This document shows positions 34,639 to 46,587 of a stretch of DNA of 64,000 nucleotides, one piece after another. The notes under the pieces were generated by a model. That model was not told the origin of the DNA and did not search any database. It saw only the letters and a program-made list of their open reading frames with translations. How positions within the stretch are numbered: the first letter of the stretch is position 1; every line of letters starts with the position of its first letter. This DNA is from Daphnia pulex (taxonomy: Eukaryota; Arthropoda; Branchiopoda; Diplostraca; Daphniidae), in NCBI RefSeq assembly GCF_021134715.1, contig NC_060024.1, positions 6,014,001 through 6,078,000 of the forward strand, in the 5' to 3' direction. A program made the position numbers and the translations under genes.

Positions 34639-35444
34639 AGAGTCATAATTTGCCATTAAGTTCTAAGTTTTACAAATAATTTTGATTTGACCTGTTATTA
34701 TGGTGTTGATTTGTGTATTATTATGTGTTGAATGAATGTTGATTGTTTGTCACATACACAGATGGAAGCTTCATATATTATGTTTTATAAATATTCCTTT
34801 TAGTGAAATAAGAGTAGTAAAATTACTAGGTAAAAGAAAAACTATAGTAAGTTTACCGTAGTAAAGAAACTGTAATACGATTACTATAGTAATCAAACTG
34901 CATTTTTTATTGAAGAAAAACTACATTTATTTGAACTAAAAAAAACTATAGTTTTGCGGCCAAATTACTCTAGTATGGAAACTATAGTTAAACTACAGTT
35001 AAACTGAAGTTCTTTTTTATAGCTGGGTCGGCACAAAGAAACGGAAGACGCTTCCTAGACTACCACCGCAGTTTTATTCAAAATTTAATTGATGAATGCC
35101 CAAAACACAGCGTAAGAAGTGTTAAAATATCTAAAATTGGCAATTATTAATATGGTAATTCACAATTTTAGTGCTGATTCAGCAATATACTGGAATCATT
35201 CAAGTAATACCAGTGACATTTCATTTCATCCTTATTGCTTACACACAGAAGATTAAGATTCCCAAAAAGAATCCATCAGCAACGACGGAACAAGAATTGA
35301 TCCATCAGCTTCAACATTAATAGATCCTTCTTGGTCTCTCTTCTTTGTCAATGAAACATCAGGAAAATAAATATAGATAGCGACTTTGCCCGCGACGGTA
35401 AAATTTGTATATTGAGTATTGTGAAGAGTGTTATGTAACTATGT
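34639..35444. other. Intergenic DNA with a TAGTA-rich segment
   Basis: About 34810-35010 is built of short repeated words around ACTATAGT and AAACTACAGTT, in both orientations. This is consistent with an old palindromic element. No coding exon is visible. Confidence 0.35.
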
Positions 35445-36820
35445 TGTTAGAAGCACCAATATTAAGCAAATACGTTAATAGATCCCCTGCCGTCAACATC
35501 AACCGGAGAAGTACACAGGAAAAAGAGAAATCTTTAACAATTGCAAAATAAACAGCTAAAAATGGGTATCAGAGTTTTGCTGATAAAGTTGAAGTTATAC
35601 CGAAATCTATTTAAAAATGATACGTTTGTTGATCATTTTTTGTGATTGTTTTGAATTTGTATTCCATTATTATCCTACGGTATAGAGATGCATAGATTTT
35701 GTTAGAAGCTTTCGTTTTATGCCCAAAATGTTGAAAGACATCCCGGTCGTAAAACCAAACGACACTTTCTTGATGGAAAAAATTGGTCTGTGGGGACGTT
35801 ACATTGAGTTTTTTAGCACGACTGCAAAGTTAATGTAATTGGGAAAATTGAAAGGTATGAAATGCATTATCGTAATCAATTCTAAATTTGCCATAAATTT
35901 TTTTTATCCAGCTTCTATTCCAAAATCATCGGTTGATTTAAAATGTTAAAAGTCCAAACAAAAATTTAAATTTGTTACACCTCGTCGGAGATGGCTCAAT
36001 CGTTTACGGATTGAGTTTATTAAATATATTTCCGCCAAAAACATTTATACATTTGTTTCCGTTGGAAAAGGGCATAGAAATCAACGACGACTTTACTAAT
36101 ATTGAAGAGGAGAACGTAATTTAGACAATGTATGCCTTAAACCTGTGTGAACTGTGAGGAAGTCATGCCGATGGATGTTGAAAGCCACACACACGGAAGT
36201 TTCGCGGAAAGAAAGCCGACGGGATCGGTTAAAGTTGGTACCTAACAGAAAAATTTGAGGCAGAAACTGATTATTTTGTTGAACAAGCCGTTGTCCTTGA
36301 TAATTTCGTACTGGAAAAAATTATCAACACCGTGAAAAATGGATGACTTCAACAGATAAACAAGCTTATGAATCGAAAGACCTTCTTTGAAACTGCGTTG
36401 AAGTTGGGAGGTCTGACTTAGTCGACGACGTAATTAGACTATTTTATTGTTCATATTTTTAAACCTTAGAAAGAAAGTCGAATTTTTCCTGTAACCCGAA
36501 TTGCCGTCATTCAAGAGGAGATTTGCCTCCAATACATATGTTGAAAGCTTTCAAGGACTATGGTGGACCTTACAGATTGACTGGAGAACCTTTCTCATGA
36601 CTAAGAAGGTATCAACTTCACTCAATCTCAACCTCAACCCAGCATCTCGCTTTTTTCCAGCACTATTTTTTTAAGCTATTAAAAAAAATAAGCTTACATA
36701 CAGCGGAGGGAGCACTTAGCGAAGCAATTGAGAACGGCGTTTCTCCCTCTCATGTGGGCGCAAGAAGCTAGCGAACGTTTATTGTATGTAGGAATCATGA
36801 TTAATTCCACTAATGAACTG
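35445..36820 (+). repeat. Decayed duplicated segment, copy 1
   Basis: Aligns over its whole length with 42571-43970, with many substitutions and small indels. Fragments of the same reading frames survive in both (TDKQAYESKDL here, TDKEAYESEDL there; RGDLPPIHMLKAF and RGDLPQIHMLKAF; EGALSEAIENGVSPS and EGALSDAIENGVSPS), with an AG acceptor before the last. All frames are interrupted. It is the relic of a gene or a mobile element that I cannot name. Confidence 0.6.
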
Positions 36821-37109
36821 CTTTGTTGAATATAAATTTTACGATATATTTACGTTCACGCCAGGCAATTTTTTATTTTTAAGTGAATATGATAAACATG
36901 GTGCTAAATACGAAATACATCATCGTGTTTATTAGACATTTGTCGCCGTTTGCGCTGGCGTTCATGAAAGAGTGAGAGATTTTATACCATAGCCGACGTG
37001 ATCAATTTGGTCTCTGCGATATGTCATGACCATTTAGGGTATGCTTTGCAACCCATCTCTAGCATTCTGATTGGAAAAATTTATAGTATTGCGAAATACA
37101 TATACAACC

Positions 37110-37370
37110 ATGCCTGCAAGTTTCTTTAGTTGACGGAGTTGACGTTGTTAAGTTGACGGAAGGTATAGCTTAGGAAGCTTACTGTACCTCTCATTTTCGT
37201 TCATTCTGGTGGGAAAGTTGAAAGACCGAAAGGAAGAGAAGAAGGGAATGGAAAAGCGCAAAATAAATCCAAAGAGGAGGAAAGGTGTACTTTTCGCATA
37301 CCTTCCGTCAACTTAAAATAAAACCATATAGAGCAGTTTGCCTGCTAAATAAACTTGCAGGCATATAGTC
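37110..37370. repeat. Imperfect inverted repeat
   Basis: ATGCCTGCAAGTTT at about 37110 and its reverse complement near 37355 bracket a second pair, TTAAGTTGACGGAAGGTAT at about 37149-37167 and its reverse complement at about 37298-37316. The ~260-bp unit could fold back on itself and resembles a small hairpin transposon, but no target duplication is evident. Confidence 0.45.
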
Positions 37371-37804
37371 GAGAGTGACAGCGATGATGTCGATGAAAAT
37401 TATGTCGGGGATTGATAAATGATAATACATGTTTTTCACTCCTTTATCGGGTGAGTATAGGGTTGAGACCGAAGCGGCTGTTGCGCTTTGGTACAACACC
37501 GCTAGGGTTTAAACCCTGATGCACGGCAATGACCTTGACGCGTCGTATGCCCGATCCAAAAGTCGTATCTTCCATTGAATTGGTGACAAACCCACCCACC
37601 CAGTCCTCGTCAACCAACACCCACTCACCCAACTTCAAAGTTGAGTGGGTGGGTGGTGGATGACGAGATAAGAAAGAGAGAGAGATATGACATTTGGACT
37701 TGGCATACGGCGCGTTAAGGACGTTACCTTGCATCTTGGGACCCTTTAATAAACATCCGCCGTTCTTGGGGATAGCCAAGAGTTTACTTTTCCTATATTA
37801 TATC

Positions 37805-38363
37805 GCGATGAAATGATCGGGCCACGAGTCAGTCGAGCCCCCCCCCCCAAAAAAAAATGACACAGCCACCAAAAACAGATAAGTTTACTTGCATGCAGTG
37901 ATAATTTAGTCCTCTACTGACCAGTTGACGCGTTCCAAGGAGCGTCGAATCAAAGGTCTTATTCTTGTCCATGGCTGCGCCGAGATCGCGGAATTTCTTA
38001 ACTCGTTTCTTGTCGATTTTGAAGTTAGCGACTAGATAATTGGTGGTGAAAATTGATAATAATTCGCATAAAAAACAACAGTCAGCAAAAATTCTAAAAG
38101 GACCCGTTTGTTTTTGGTTGATCTCACCCGATTAGATTAAAATCGCTACATTTTGGCAAAGGTTCTCGTATTTCCCGCAGGCAAAAACTCGTTTCGACGT
38201 CCCATAACCTACAATGGAAAAAATTCTAACCAGTTTCAATCAGCTACAAATAGGGAGTACTTGAAGAAGAATGGGCAGAAACCTGATCTGGCAGGAATGT
38301 CAAAGGCTCAAAGCCCTTGACCAGGCCGGAACCCGACACAATCAATCCATTCTTAATTGTACT
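37805..38363 (-). pseudogene. Truncated F-box/WD40 gene fragment (3' exons)
   Basis: Reverse-strand sequence matches the 3' exons of the F-box/WD genes downstream: the end of the large WD exon (NGLIVSGSG), the WD exon RLWDVETSFCLREIREP, the next exon (TTNYLVANFKIDKKRV) and the start of the last exon, which ends after about 30 bp. The last exon reads into a stop (GACTGACTCG). Upstream exons are missing. The 5' exon of what may be the same lost copy survives at 44737-44767, with transposon-derived DNA in between. Confidence 0.7.
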
Positions 38364-38844
38364 GAGAAGAAGCCCAAAAAATTATAACGCAATTGCTGTG
38401 CGTTTTTTACTTTTGCTTACTTTCGGATTAATTATTTTTCGATAATAGTTATTACGATGTTTTTCCCATTTTGGTTTTTGCCATTCAAAAAAAATTCAAG
38501 ATTCCCTTCAAAATAATAAGCCCTTAATTTTTTAATATTGCTATCGCAAATAAACCGTGTTGGCAAGAAAAAAAAACAATTTGTTAATAGTGGTAGAATT
38601 CGTTTCCTCTTCATTAATGCTTTTCAGGCCCAAGTTTTTTTTGTTTTTAACATAGAAAACATTTACTTTCCCTGCCCAGTTGACATTGATTGTCAATTCA
38701 TTGCTGTTAAGAACATTTGTAATTATGTGGCGGAATGAACCTTGTTCTGCTGACTTCAATTTTTTTTCGAACTTTGGGAAGTGGAACTTGTAGCTAGATT
38801 TTCCGATTTTTCATTTCCAGTTGTAAAAAATTGAAATTTAGTAC

Positions 38845-39190
38845 AACACAATTCAATTTACCAATTAGTTGCGCTTTTTCATTAATCGCTCCAAGTAGTG
38901 TTTTGAAGTCGGGAACAGTCTCGGTTAACAGTTTTGTCTTTTCCATGACATGTATCGTAGTAACTGCATCCTTAACTTTGTTATACTGTTGATTTAAAAA
39001 AAAACATGTAAATCTAGTTTAATTTTTAATACTCGATTCCAAAAATAATTAGAATTAAAAGAAAATTTTTTACCTTTTCCCACCATGTTGTTGAAATTTC
39101 ATCTAAAATTTCGTCCGAAACAGTTATTGGTTCATCTAGTGGGTGAGCATCATTGAATTGTTTGACTGCTTCTTCAGCGAGGCTGAGCAT
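38845..39190 (-). other. Two exon-like fragments, family unknown
   Basis: From ATG at 39190 an open stretch reads MLSLAEEAVKQFNDAHPLDE to STTWWEK at a GTAAAA donor. After an intron ending TCAACAG a second stretch reads YNKVKDAVTTIHVMEKTKLL to GAINEKAQLIG before another donor-like G|GTAAAT. Both look protein-like and helical. I cannot link further exons or name a family. It lies 3' of the hAT transposase remnant and may be unrelated to it. Confidence 0.35.
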
Positions 39191-39274
39191 AGTGATCAAA
39201 TAGAAATGAAACGAGAAAATGAAATTTTATATCATATAATATAATAAACCAATTAACAAAAGTTTATTATAGTT

Positions 39275-41651
39275 TAATTGGTACCAGCGTTCACTTTCGC
39301 ATTGCACTTGATAAACATGAGGTTAGAAAACAGATCTGGTTTTGTTCTGTTTCGTTTGGCACATAGTGTATCTGTGCCAGTGCTATACGAACGCTCGATC
39401 GACCCTGAAGATGCAGGAACAGCAAGTGAATCCCTCGCAACAATTGAGGGAAATGGAAAGCGGTGACTGTTTGCTTTCCAGAATTGTGAGGGTTTGGTTT
39501 TCTCCATTTTGCTTTCAGGATCTAGAGGTTTCGTGGGTTGCTCCAATGGAACGTTGGGTTCATTTATATATGTTTCAAACTCATCGAGGATTTTTTCAAG
39601 GCCAACGGACTGGGAACGTGGCTCTTCCAGGACAGAGGAGTAAAGCAGGGACTCACTGTTTTTTTTCTTTTTCGTGAGCCTTGAGCACGTCTTGGATCAT
39701 CAGATTCAGTTTCTGGCGCTCCGGTAATTTCTTCGTCGGCAGAATTTTGGTCGGTAATTAGGTGACTACATTCACCTATAAGACAAGGGAAAAGTTTTGT
39801 AACCGAGTGAGAACTTGGGGAATATTCGTAACATCTTACGATAGTTACGATAGCGCTGCGATATTTGCTGTTTTACTGCTGCAATAATGTCTATCTCTGT
39901 GTACCCTGAACGTTTCATTCATCCCTTTTTGAATCTCGGGTCGAGAACTGCTCCTGATTTCATAACCCACAAATTATGTTAGATTGAACATTTTACTTTA
40001 AAATCAAACATCAATTATTACCTAAAACGTAGTTAGAATCATACAATACGTATGAAAATCGGGACACCAATGATTTTTCAAGCGCAGCGGCGATATTCTT
40101 CAAATGTCTTATGGTTTTTGATAAGTTGCTAGCTGGATTAGGACTATCAACACCATACCTGTCTTTGACGGTAAGTTGTAGGGCTGTTTTTAATCCAAGA
40201 AATACTGGAATGACATTCCCGATGGATTCAAAATCGGCCTGGAAGTCGTCTGTAGCCTGTTTGAAAGGCTTGAGTAGTGCAATTAGTTCCTTTAAAACCG
40301 AAAGCTCGTAAGCCCACAGCTTTCCGAAATTTTTGGTGGCATTCAATGTGTCTTGCAGAGAAGGAGCTTTTTCAAAGGCTTCTACCAATTTTTTAATCAT
40401 TAAGTATTGACTATTCCACCTAGTAGAGTTTTTGTTCGGAAAGTGTAAACAAACGGTTTTAGCAACTGTTTTGGTGTCTAGCACGCTTTTCTGATATATG
40501 ACACTATCTTCTCTGCTTTCTTTACGGCAGAAGCTGCATCGGTCTAAAATGATTACAATTAAAAATAAGAATTAAAAACCTGACACGAAATTGTCCGCTG
40601 ATTTGTAAAATGATAATACCTTTAAAGCAGAAAATCCATCCTTAATTACGAGTTGCAATAAATGCACCACACACGAAGAACGTAATTTCAGATTTAAAAG
40701 AGTAGCCTTTTCCTGTTGCTGGGCGTGTTGCATTATTTGAGGATGGCATATGCAAGTTTCCGCAGTGATCGGAACGTCATTTCTTGACTTGTACGTTGAC
40801 ATTTGACTTAAGGTTTTTCAAAAACTACGTTTTGACGTTGACTTTTGACGTATTTTATTTTTAACTTTGACTTTTAATGTAAAAGTCAGAGCACATATCA
40901 CGGTATGGCACCGTGCTATTTTTTCGTGCTATTTTTTCGAGACTGTTTAGTCAAGCTTCCCTAATTTTAACTGTAAGACGAAATAAGTTAAGTGATGCTT
41001 TATTAGAAATGGTACTTTTATTAAAAATGTCGTATGGACTTTGAAATTTTTTCTGCTATGTAAAAACATTTGACGTTTTCTTTGACTTAAGTCATGACTT
41101 ATGACTTAGAAATTTTTCTGTCAATGACTTGACTTTTTGACGGTTACGTTTTACGTTGGCTTTTCCGGTGACGGGCGACTTATACGTTTTTTTACAACGT
41201 CAAAAATTATTGGTGACGTTCCGATCACTGAGTTTCCGTGTATCTCTCTACATCTTCGAACTCCTCTCTATCATCATCCTCGCCATTTGAGAAGTAAAAA
41301 ACCTCAATCCCCAATCCTGTTAGGAGGGTCCAGAAAGCATCTTCTTGTTCGACAGACGATATGTTGATCAACCATTTGTTCTTCTTCTGCAGCACTTTCA
41401 GCTGCTGAGGCTGACGGAAATTTTTCTTCTTGAAAGCAGACAGCGTTTTTGTAAACCATTTTTTCAACTGCACTGTCGACGTATTTCTTGAGCTTATTGA
41501 CTTTTACAGTTGCTGGAATCTTTAGTGACGTCACCTTTGCCCCGTGTTTTTCCACTTCCTTTATTAAAAGTAAAAATGGAATAAATTCAAAATTTTTATC
41601 ATAATAACTTTTTGCTGTGTGGGGGCAATAAAAAATAACTTTAAAAAACAA
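39275..41651 (-). pseudogene. hAT-family transposase, decayed
   Basis: Reverse-strand fragments line up as a hAT transposase. They are an acidic N-terminal part (about 41240-41560), SCVVHLLQLVIKDGFSALK (40620-40680), NSTRWNSQYLMIKKLVEAF with the RNase H-like core to about 40011, and the C-terminal dimerisation domain (39275-39580) with SVLEEPRSQSVGLEKIL, QFWKANSHRFPFPSIVARD and LAVPASSGSIERSYSTG. Short introns can be placed. Single-base frame breaks occur near 40490 (run of four A) and near 39670 (run of eight A), and a 468-bp element splits the N-terminal part. Without these lesions it would encode a roughly full-length enzyme. Terminal repeats of this hAT element itself were not located. 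Confidence 0.75.
40763..41230. mobile_element. Non-autonomous hAT element with 8-bp target duplication
   Basis: The ends CAGTGATCGGAACGTCA and TGACGTTCCGATCACTG form perfect 17-bp inverted repeats. The element is flanked on both sides by AGTTTCCG (40755-40762 and 41231-41238), an 8-bp duplication that is diagnostic of hAT transposition. The interior is made of GACGTTGACTTTTGACG-like words and has no open frame. Removing it and one duplication rejoins the hAT transposase reading frame (VERYTET|CICHPQ), so it jumped into an older hAT copy. Confidence 0.92.
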
Positions 41652-42570
41652 ATGTAGATAGGAAGAGTTGTACTAAGTGATGGGAACTTTGACTTAGAGA
41701 AGTCATAGCTCGTTGTCCACATCACTAGTTATTAAAAATTGACAGACCAATACTTTTTTCAGTATTTTTTACTCATTAAATAATATTGAAATAAAAATAA
41801 ATCAAGTAATGTTAATTTACGGAATTAAATTAATAAATTAAATTAACTGAGCTCAAAATTATAATAAAAATTTGTTGAAAAATTAAATCTAATTTATTCA
41901 AAATATTTATGTTGTTCTTATTGTATTTCATTTGTATTGTTATGATATTAATGCATTTTCTGCTGAAGATGAAGACCCTTATCAGCATCAATCCAACGTC
42001 TGATGATACGAGTGAAGAAGAGGTAGAAGCGAACACATAAATTCAAATTGGTTAGACTTTGTTTAGTTCTTGTCGTTACATGTCCTGTATTGATTCAATT
42101 TTCCATTAATAATATAAATTTTTTATCAAAGGAGGCTTCTGTACTTGAACTAAAAAAATTGCTGGTAAGAAAACTTAATATACATGCTTGGGCAACAAAT
42201 TTTACTATTTAAATTTTAGAAGATGTCCCTGAAGGCGTTGATAGCCGCCCTAAAATAGCTCAGATTGTGAAGGACCATCGGTCACTAGCGCGCACTAGCG
42301 CTAAGCACTAAAACAACTTATTCTTTTATTAGCCGCTCTGAAGACGCTCCTATGCAACCTTCCTTAGTGGTAGGGCTAGTCGACGCAGTTTATCAGGGGC
42401 TCTTGTACTAATTTCCCTTGGTAATAGTGCTATAGTAGACGTACTATACCGTTGGCATCTGGAAGCCCAAACACAGCAGCTACTTATTAATGGGATATAC
42501 CAGATCACACAATTTACATCCCATTGATATACCATGGACGTCCATTTCTTAGTAGGGAAGAGGCAGCTTC
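41652..42570. other. Intergenic DNA
   Basis: AT-rich, with short open frames on the reverse strand (41830-42036, 42350-42586) that show no domain. A short perfect repeat CACTAGCGCGCACTAGCGC is present at about 42282. Confidence 0.35.
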
Positions 42571-43970
42571 TTGTTAAAAGCACCAATACTAAGCAAATAC
42601 GTTTATATATCCCCAGCCGTCAACATCAACCGGAGAAGGACCAAGAAAAAAGAGAAATCTTAAACAGTTGCAAAAAAAACAGCTAAAAAAGGGGTGCTAG
42701 GAAGCGTTTTGCTAAAAAGGTTGAAGAGATACGAAAATCTATTAAAAAACGATACGTTTTCGGATCTTTTTTTAGGATTGTTTCGAACTTGTATTCCAAT
42801 AATTATCCTACTGTAAAGGGAAGCATAGATTTGTTAGAAACTTTCGTTGTATGCCCAAAATTCAAACGACACTTTCTTGATGGAAAAAATTGGTCTGTGG
42901 GACGTGACATTGATAATTTTTAGCAGGACGAAAAAATTACTGTAAAAGGGAAAATTGAAAGGTATGAAATGCATTGTCATAATCAACTCGAAATTTTTCA
43001 TTTTTTTTGTTTATCCAGCTTCTTTTCCAAAATCATTGGTGGATTTAAAATGTTAAAAGTATCCAAACAAAAATGGGAAGTTGTTTCACCTCATCGGAGA
43101 TGTCTCAATCGTTGATGGAATGAGTTGAAATCTATTTCCGCCAAAAACATTCATATATTTGTTTCCGTTGCAAAGGGACAGAGAAATCAATGAAGACTTC
43201 ACTTATATTGAAGAAGGAAACCTGATTCAGGCGATGTCTGCCTTGAGACCTGTGTGAACTGTGAGGAAGTCATGCCGATGCATGTTGAAAAACACACACG
43301 GAAGTGTTGCGGAAACAAAGCCGATGGGATCGGTTTAATATGTGCCTAACAAACAAATTTGAGGCAGAAACTGATTACTTTGTTGAACAAGTCGTTGTCC
43401 TAGATCATTGCGGACTGGAAAAAATAATCAACGCCGTGAAAAATTGATGACTTTAACAGATAAAGAAGCTTATGAATCGGAAGACCTCCCTTGGAACTAC
43501 GTTGAAGTTGGCAGGTCTGGCTACGTTGACGACGCAATTAGAATATCTTATTGTTCTTTATCGAAAAACCTTAGAAAGGAAGTAAATTTTTTCTTGTAAC
43601 AGGAATTGCCATCATTAAGAGGGGATTTGCCTCAAATACATATGTTGAAAGCTTTCAATGATTGTAGTACTTGGACCTTTTGGATATATATTTTTTGTTT
43701 TTGTTTAATACCTTATCTCCTTATGTGCAAATTTCTCATGACTAGGAAGGAATCAACTTCGCTCAATCTCAACCTAAACCCAGTATCTTGCTATTTTCCA
43801 GCACGATTTCTTTAAGCTATCCAAACAAGTAAGCTTACATCCAGAGGAGGGAGCACTTAGCGACGCCATAGAGAACGGTGTTTCTCCCTCTCAAGTGGGT
43901 GCAAAACGCTACCGCCCGTTTATTGTAACTTGTAAGTGGGAATCACGATTAATTCCGCTAACGCACAGTG
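42571..43970 (+). repeat. Decayed duplicated segment, copy 2
   Basis: Second copy of the segment at 35445-36820. It is slightly better preserved: an open stretch at 43446-43599 reads LMTLTDKEAYESEDLPWNYV and VDDAIRISYCSLSKNLRK. An exon-like block after ATTTTCCAG at 43801 reads HDFFKLSKQVSLHPEEGAL and continues to VGAKRYRPFIV. Other parts have stops in all frames. No known family is recognised. Confidence 0.6.
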
Positions 43971-44506
43971 GCGGTTTGCTACTGAAAAAAGGGTACTGGC
44001 TTGTGCAAATCTACTAAAAGAGCTATTTGGGTACTTAAGTCGTTGTATCGGGAAAAAAGGGCGCTAGTACCGAATAGTCACCCTAACTCTAACTCTTCCT
44101 TGTTACCTCATCACCCACCTCTCCTCGCCCAATATTCATTCCCACTCCCACCACCCACCATCACCACAACCACCCACCAGTTAGTTGTTAGGCAATAGGG
44201 TTGGTGCATGAATAAGGGATTCGTTTGAAAAAAATATCATTAGAATCCGTTTTTCACGCTGATTCTCATGGTATTTGTTTTATATTTTTAAAATAATAAT
44301 TCCACCCCGTAATCTCACTTCAAAATTGAGATTAGCTCCCCCCCATTTTAAAACGGACCCCACGCCATTTTTGGTGGGCGGTCCTTCGAAAAGGGTAAAA
44401 TCGCAAACATCCCTTGCTAACGCAGGTGAGCTGACAATTCTAGTTAGCATTCATTTGGATTCAAAAAGGCTACCAAAAGCCATCACCAGATGGGGGTTTT
44501 AGCACT

Positions 44507-44542
44507 GACAGGGCAATAGCCCTTTATGGCTATTGCCCTGTC
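44507..44542. repeat. Perfect short hairpin
   Basis: GACAGGGCAATAGCC (44507-44521) is followed by a 6-nt loop and its exact reverse complement (44528-44542). The 15-bp GC-rich stem is perfect and is not part of any recognised element here. It could be a transposon end pair or a structured RNA element. Confidence 0.6.
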
Positions 44543-44736
44543 GGACCGGCATGGAAATGATGAGATTTCACCGGTAAAAATCATTCAAATCCTTCGTCAT
44601 CAAATCGGTTTCTTTTTGCAACCATTAAGTAAAGGTCGCTGCTCGCTGGCTATCATGGACAGATTAATTAAGTATTCGATTAACATAAGACAGTTTAATC
44701 GAGTTATGAAAGGAAAGGTGAAATGAATGAATTTAC

Positions 44737-44767
44737 CTTTGAGAGAACACAAAATGTCCCTTTCCAG
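44737..44767 (-). pseudogene. First exon of a lost F-box/WD40 copy, start codon mutated
   Basis: The 31-nt first exon and its upstream flank are nearly identical to those at 53724-53754, including the GTAAAT donor. The ATG has become CTG (CAG on the plus strand at 44765-44767). No F-box exon follows in the expected direction. With the 3' fragment at 37805-38363 this marks a further array copy that was torn apart. Confidence 0.7.
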
Positions 44768-45168
44768 GTCTGATTCTGTTTCCTGTCGTTTCTGTACTGA
44801 TTTCAAACGCAACTCCAACGATCCAACAACCAGACGTCACCAAAACTCGTTCGGGGAACAAAAACTCGGGGATTAAGCTCGGGGGTCGCCATTTTTCCCC
44901 GAACGTTTGTGTAGTCAAATGGGGGTCGGGGTAAACAAAATTGACTAAAACTCTGAGTAACTAGACTCGGGGGTCGTCATTAAAATTTTTCTCAAGGGCA
45001 CTGTGTCCAGTTATTTGATGTTTTGCGTTTCTTCGAAGTCTGTCGGCTACTCAGCAGCGTTTGTTATTGTTTACTAGCAGACGAACATAGGTAAAAGGTT
45101 GCCAGTGGTGAAAATAAAAATTCAAAATCCCTAGAAAAAAAATCCTTGAAATGGAACTTTAATTTTAA

Positions 45169-45874
45169 CACTGAGTCCACCACTCAATCAGGCCAAAATT
45201 GGGGGTTTGGGGGGTTTACAATTTTTGGAAAAGGGTGACGAAGGCATCGCAGCCAGTCCCCGTACATATCTATTCTTCTGGTAATTAATTTTTGATTGAT
45301 TGAATGATTGAATGATTGAGAAAAGAATGGAATCGATGTAAAACTGCTGGGCTTGGTTGGCTATCGATAGTTGAAGTTCGAAAAAAAATTAATGGCCAGA
45401 AGAATAGTAGATCTCCCTTGCTTTTTTTAAAATCGGCCGCTAGATGGGGTGGCGAAATGACGTCTGTCAATGGCGAAAATCTTCAGAAAATGACGAAAAA
45501 TTTCAAAGATTTTCAATTGCAAATATCTCTGCTAATAACCGTTTAAAATAAAAACGGGGCGAGATGTCTCTGGAGGGGGGCAAAATCTTTCATTCTAAAA
45601 AATTAGATTTTTTTTAAAGGTCTGGTTTGCCCGAAAACTGATGTCAAAAATCGGAAAAAACACTACAATTTCTGGGGGAGTCCCTTAGTTTTTATTGAAT
45701 AACTTAAAAACTATGCTAGCTAGAACATTGCGGATTTCACCATTTGGTTTTCCGTAAAATTCCGCACAAAATGGGTTATACCGGGACTGGCTGCGATGCC
45801 TTCGTCACCCTTTTCCAAAAATTGTAAACCCCCAAAACCCCCAATTTTGGCCTGATTGAGTGGTGGACTCAGTG
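45169..45874. mobile_element. TTAA-flanked non-autonomous transposon (piggyBac-type)
   Basis: A 706-bp element with inverted ends of about 95 bp (45169-45263 and 45780-45874; about one mismatch), each starting CACTGAGTCCACCACTCAAT. TTAA flanks both sides (45165-45168, 45875-45878), as for piggyBac elements. No transposase frame lies between. Matching empty sites exist in the paralogous upstream regions near 54160 and 58105, where GGAAC(C/T)TTACTTT(A/G)ATCAAAGCTG runs uninterrupted. A solo end lies at 28957-29038. Confidence 0.85.
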
Positions 45875-46079
45875 TTAAAATCAAAGCTGAAGAAACGATT
45901 GTTAACTTTTCAGGATAAATTTCATTTGCTAGAAACGTTATAAACCATTATATGTTGTATTTTGTATCTTTTGCGACATTTAAGATACACATTTAGAATG
46001 AATTCACGGAAGGTTATTTTACACAAAAAATGGTAAAGCAATACGATCATGATACTATTATGAAAGTAAAACTCTTTTT

Positions 46080-46285
46080 CAAATGAAGTTAAATTTCGCT
46101 TGCCATCACGTCACAGGTGTTGCTTTTGATGCGTCGCATTCCGTAATATTTTCACCATTTGAAGTGAACTTGATCGCCATTTGATTGACAGGTGAGATCA
46201 CATCCGCTGGATTATTATAGCTAATAAAGTAATAATAGCCATTTTTAGACCGATTTAGACTAACCCGTTAAAGTGGGTTGGTAAA
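46080..46285 (-). pseudogene. Decayed CUB-domain exon
   Basis: Reverse-strand sequence matches the second exon of the CUB gene at 57484-57669: NPADVISPVNQMAIKFTSN and ENITE correspond to SPADVISPSNQMAVKFSSN and ENITE. It then reaches a TGA (PVT*) where the intact copy continues SRWQATF. The upstream exon is missing. It occupies the same place, 5' of an F-box/WD copy, as the intact CUB gene does. Confidence 0.7.
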
Positions 46286-46587
46286 TCCATCGAAAATCTG
46301 TATTTTCTGCTGTGCAATAGAAATATTATTTCACTTCACTTTATTTAGAGTTATACACAAAATTATGTCGTCTTTAGCTTTTAGCGGTGGCTTGTGTTCG
46401 CCTTTTTCACATAGCCCAGTATCTCGACCATGTCTTATTTCGCTTTGTCTGTGCGATTGAGCTGTCTTCTCTTTCACCAGGTCTTATGAGGTTTCACCAC
46501 CATCTTCGAAAAGAAAAGAATTTCACTAACTTAATAACTACGTATACGTAATAATACGCTTCCGTCTTATGCGGGCTCTTAAAATGA

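Noticed and set aside
42230-42590. GC-richer stretch that might be a ribosomal RNA fragment
   Set aside because: No conserved rRNA core sequence is recognisable and the stretch is short.
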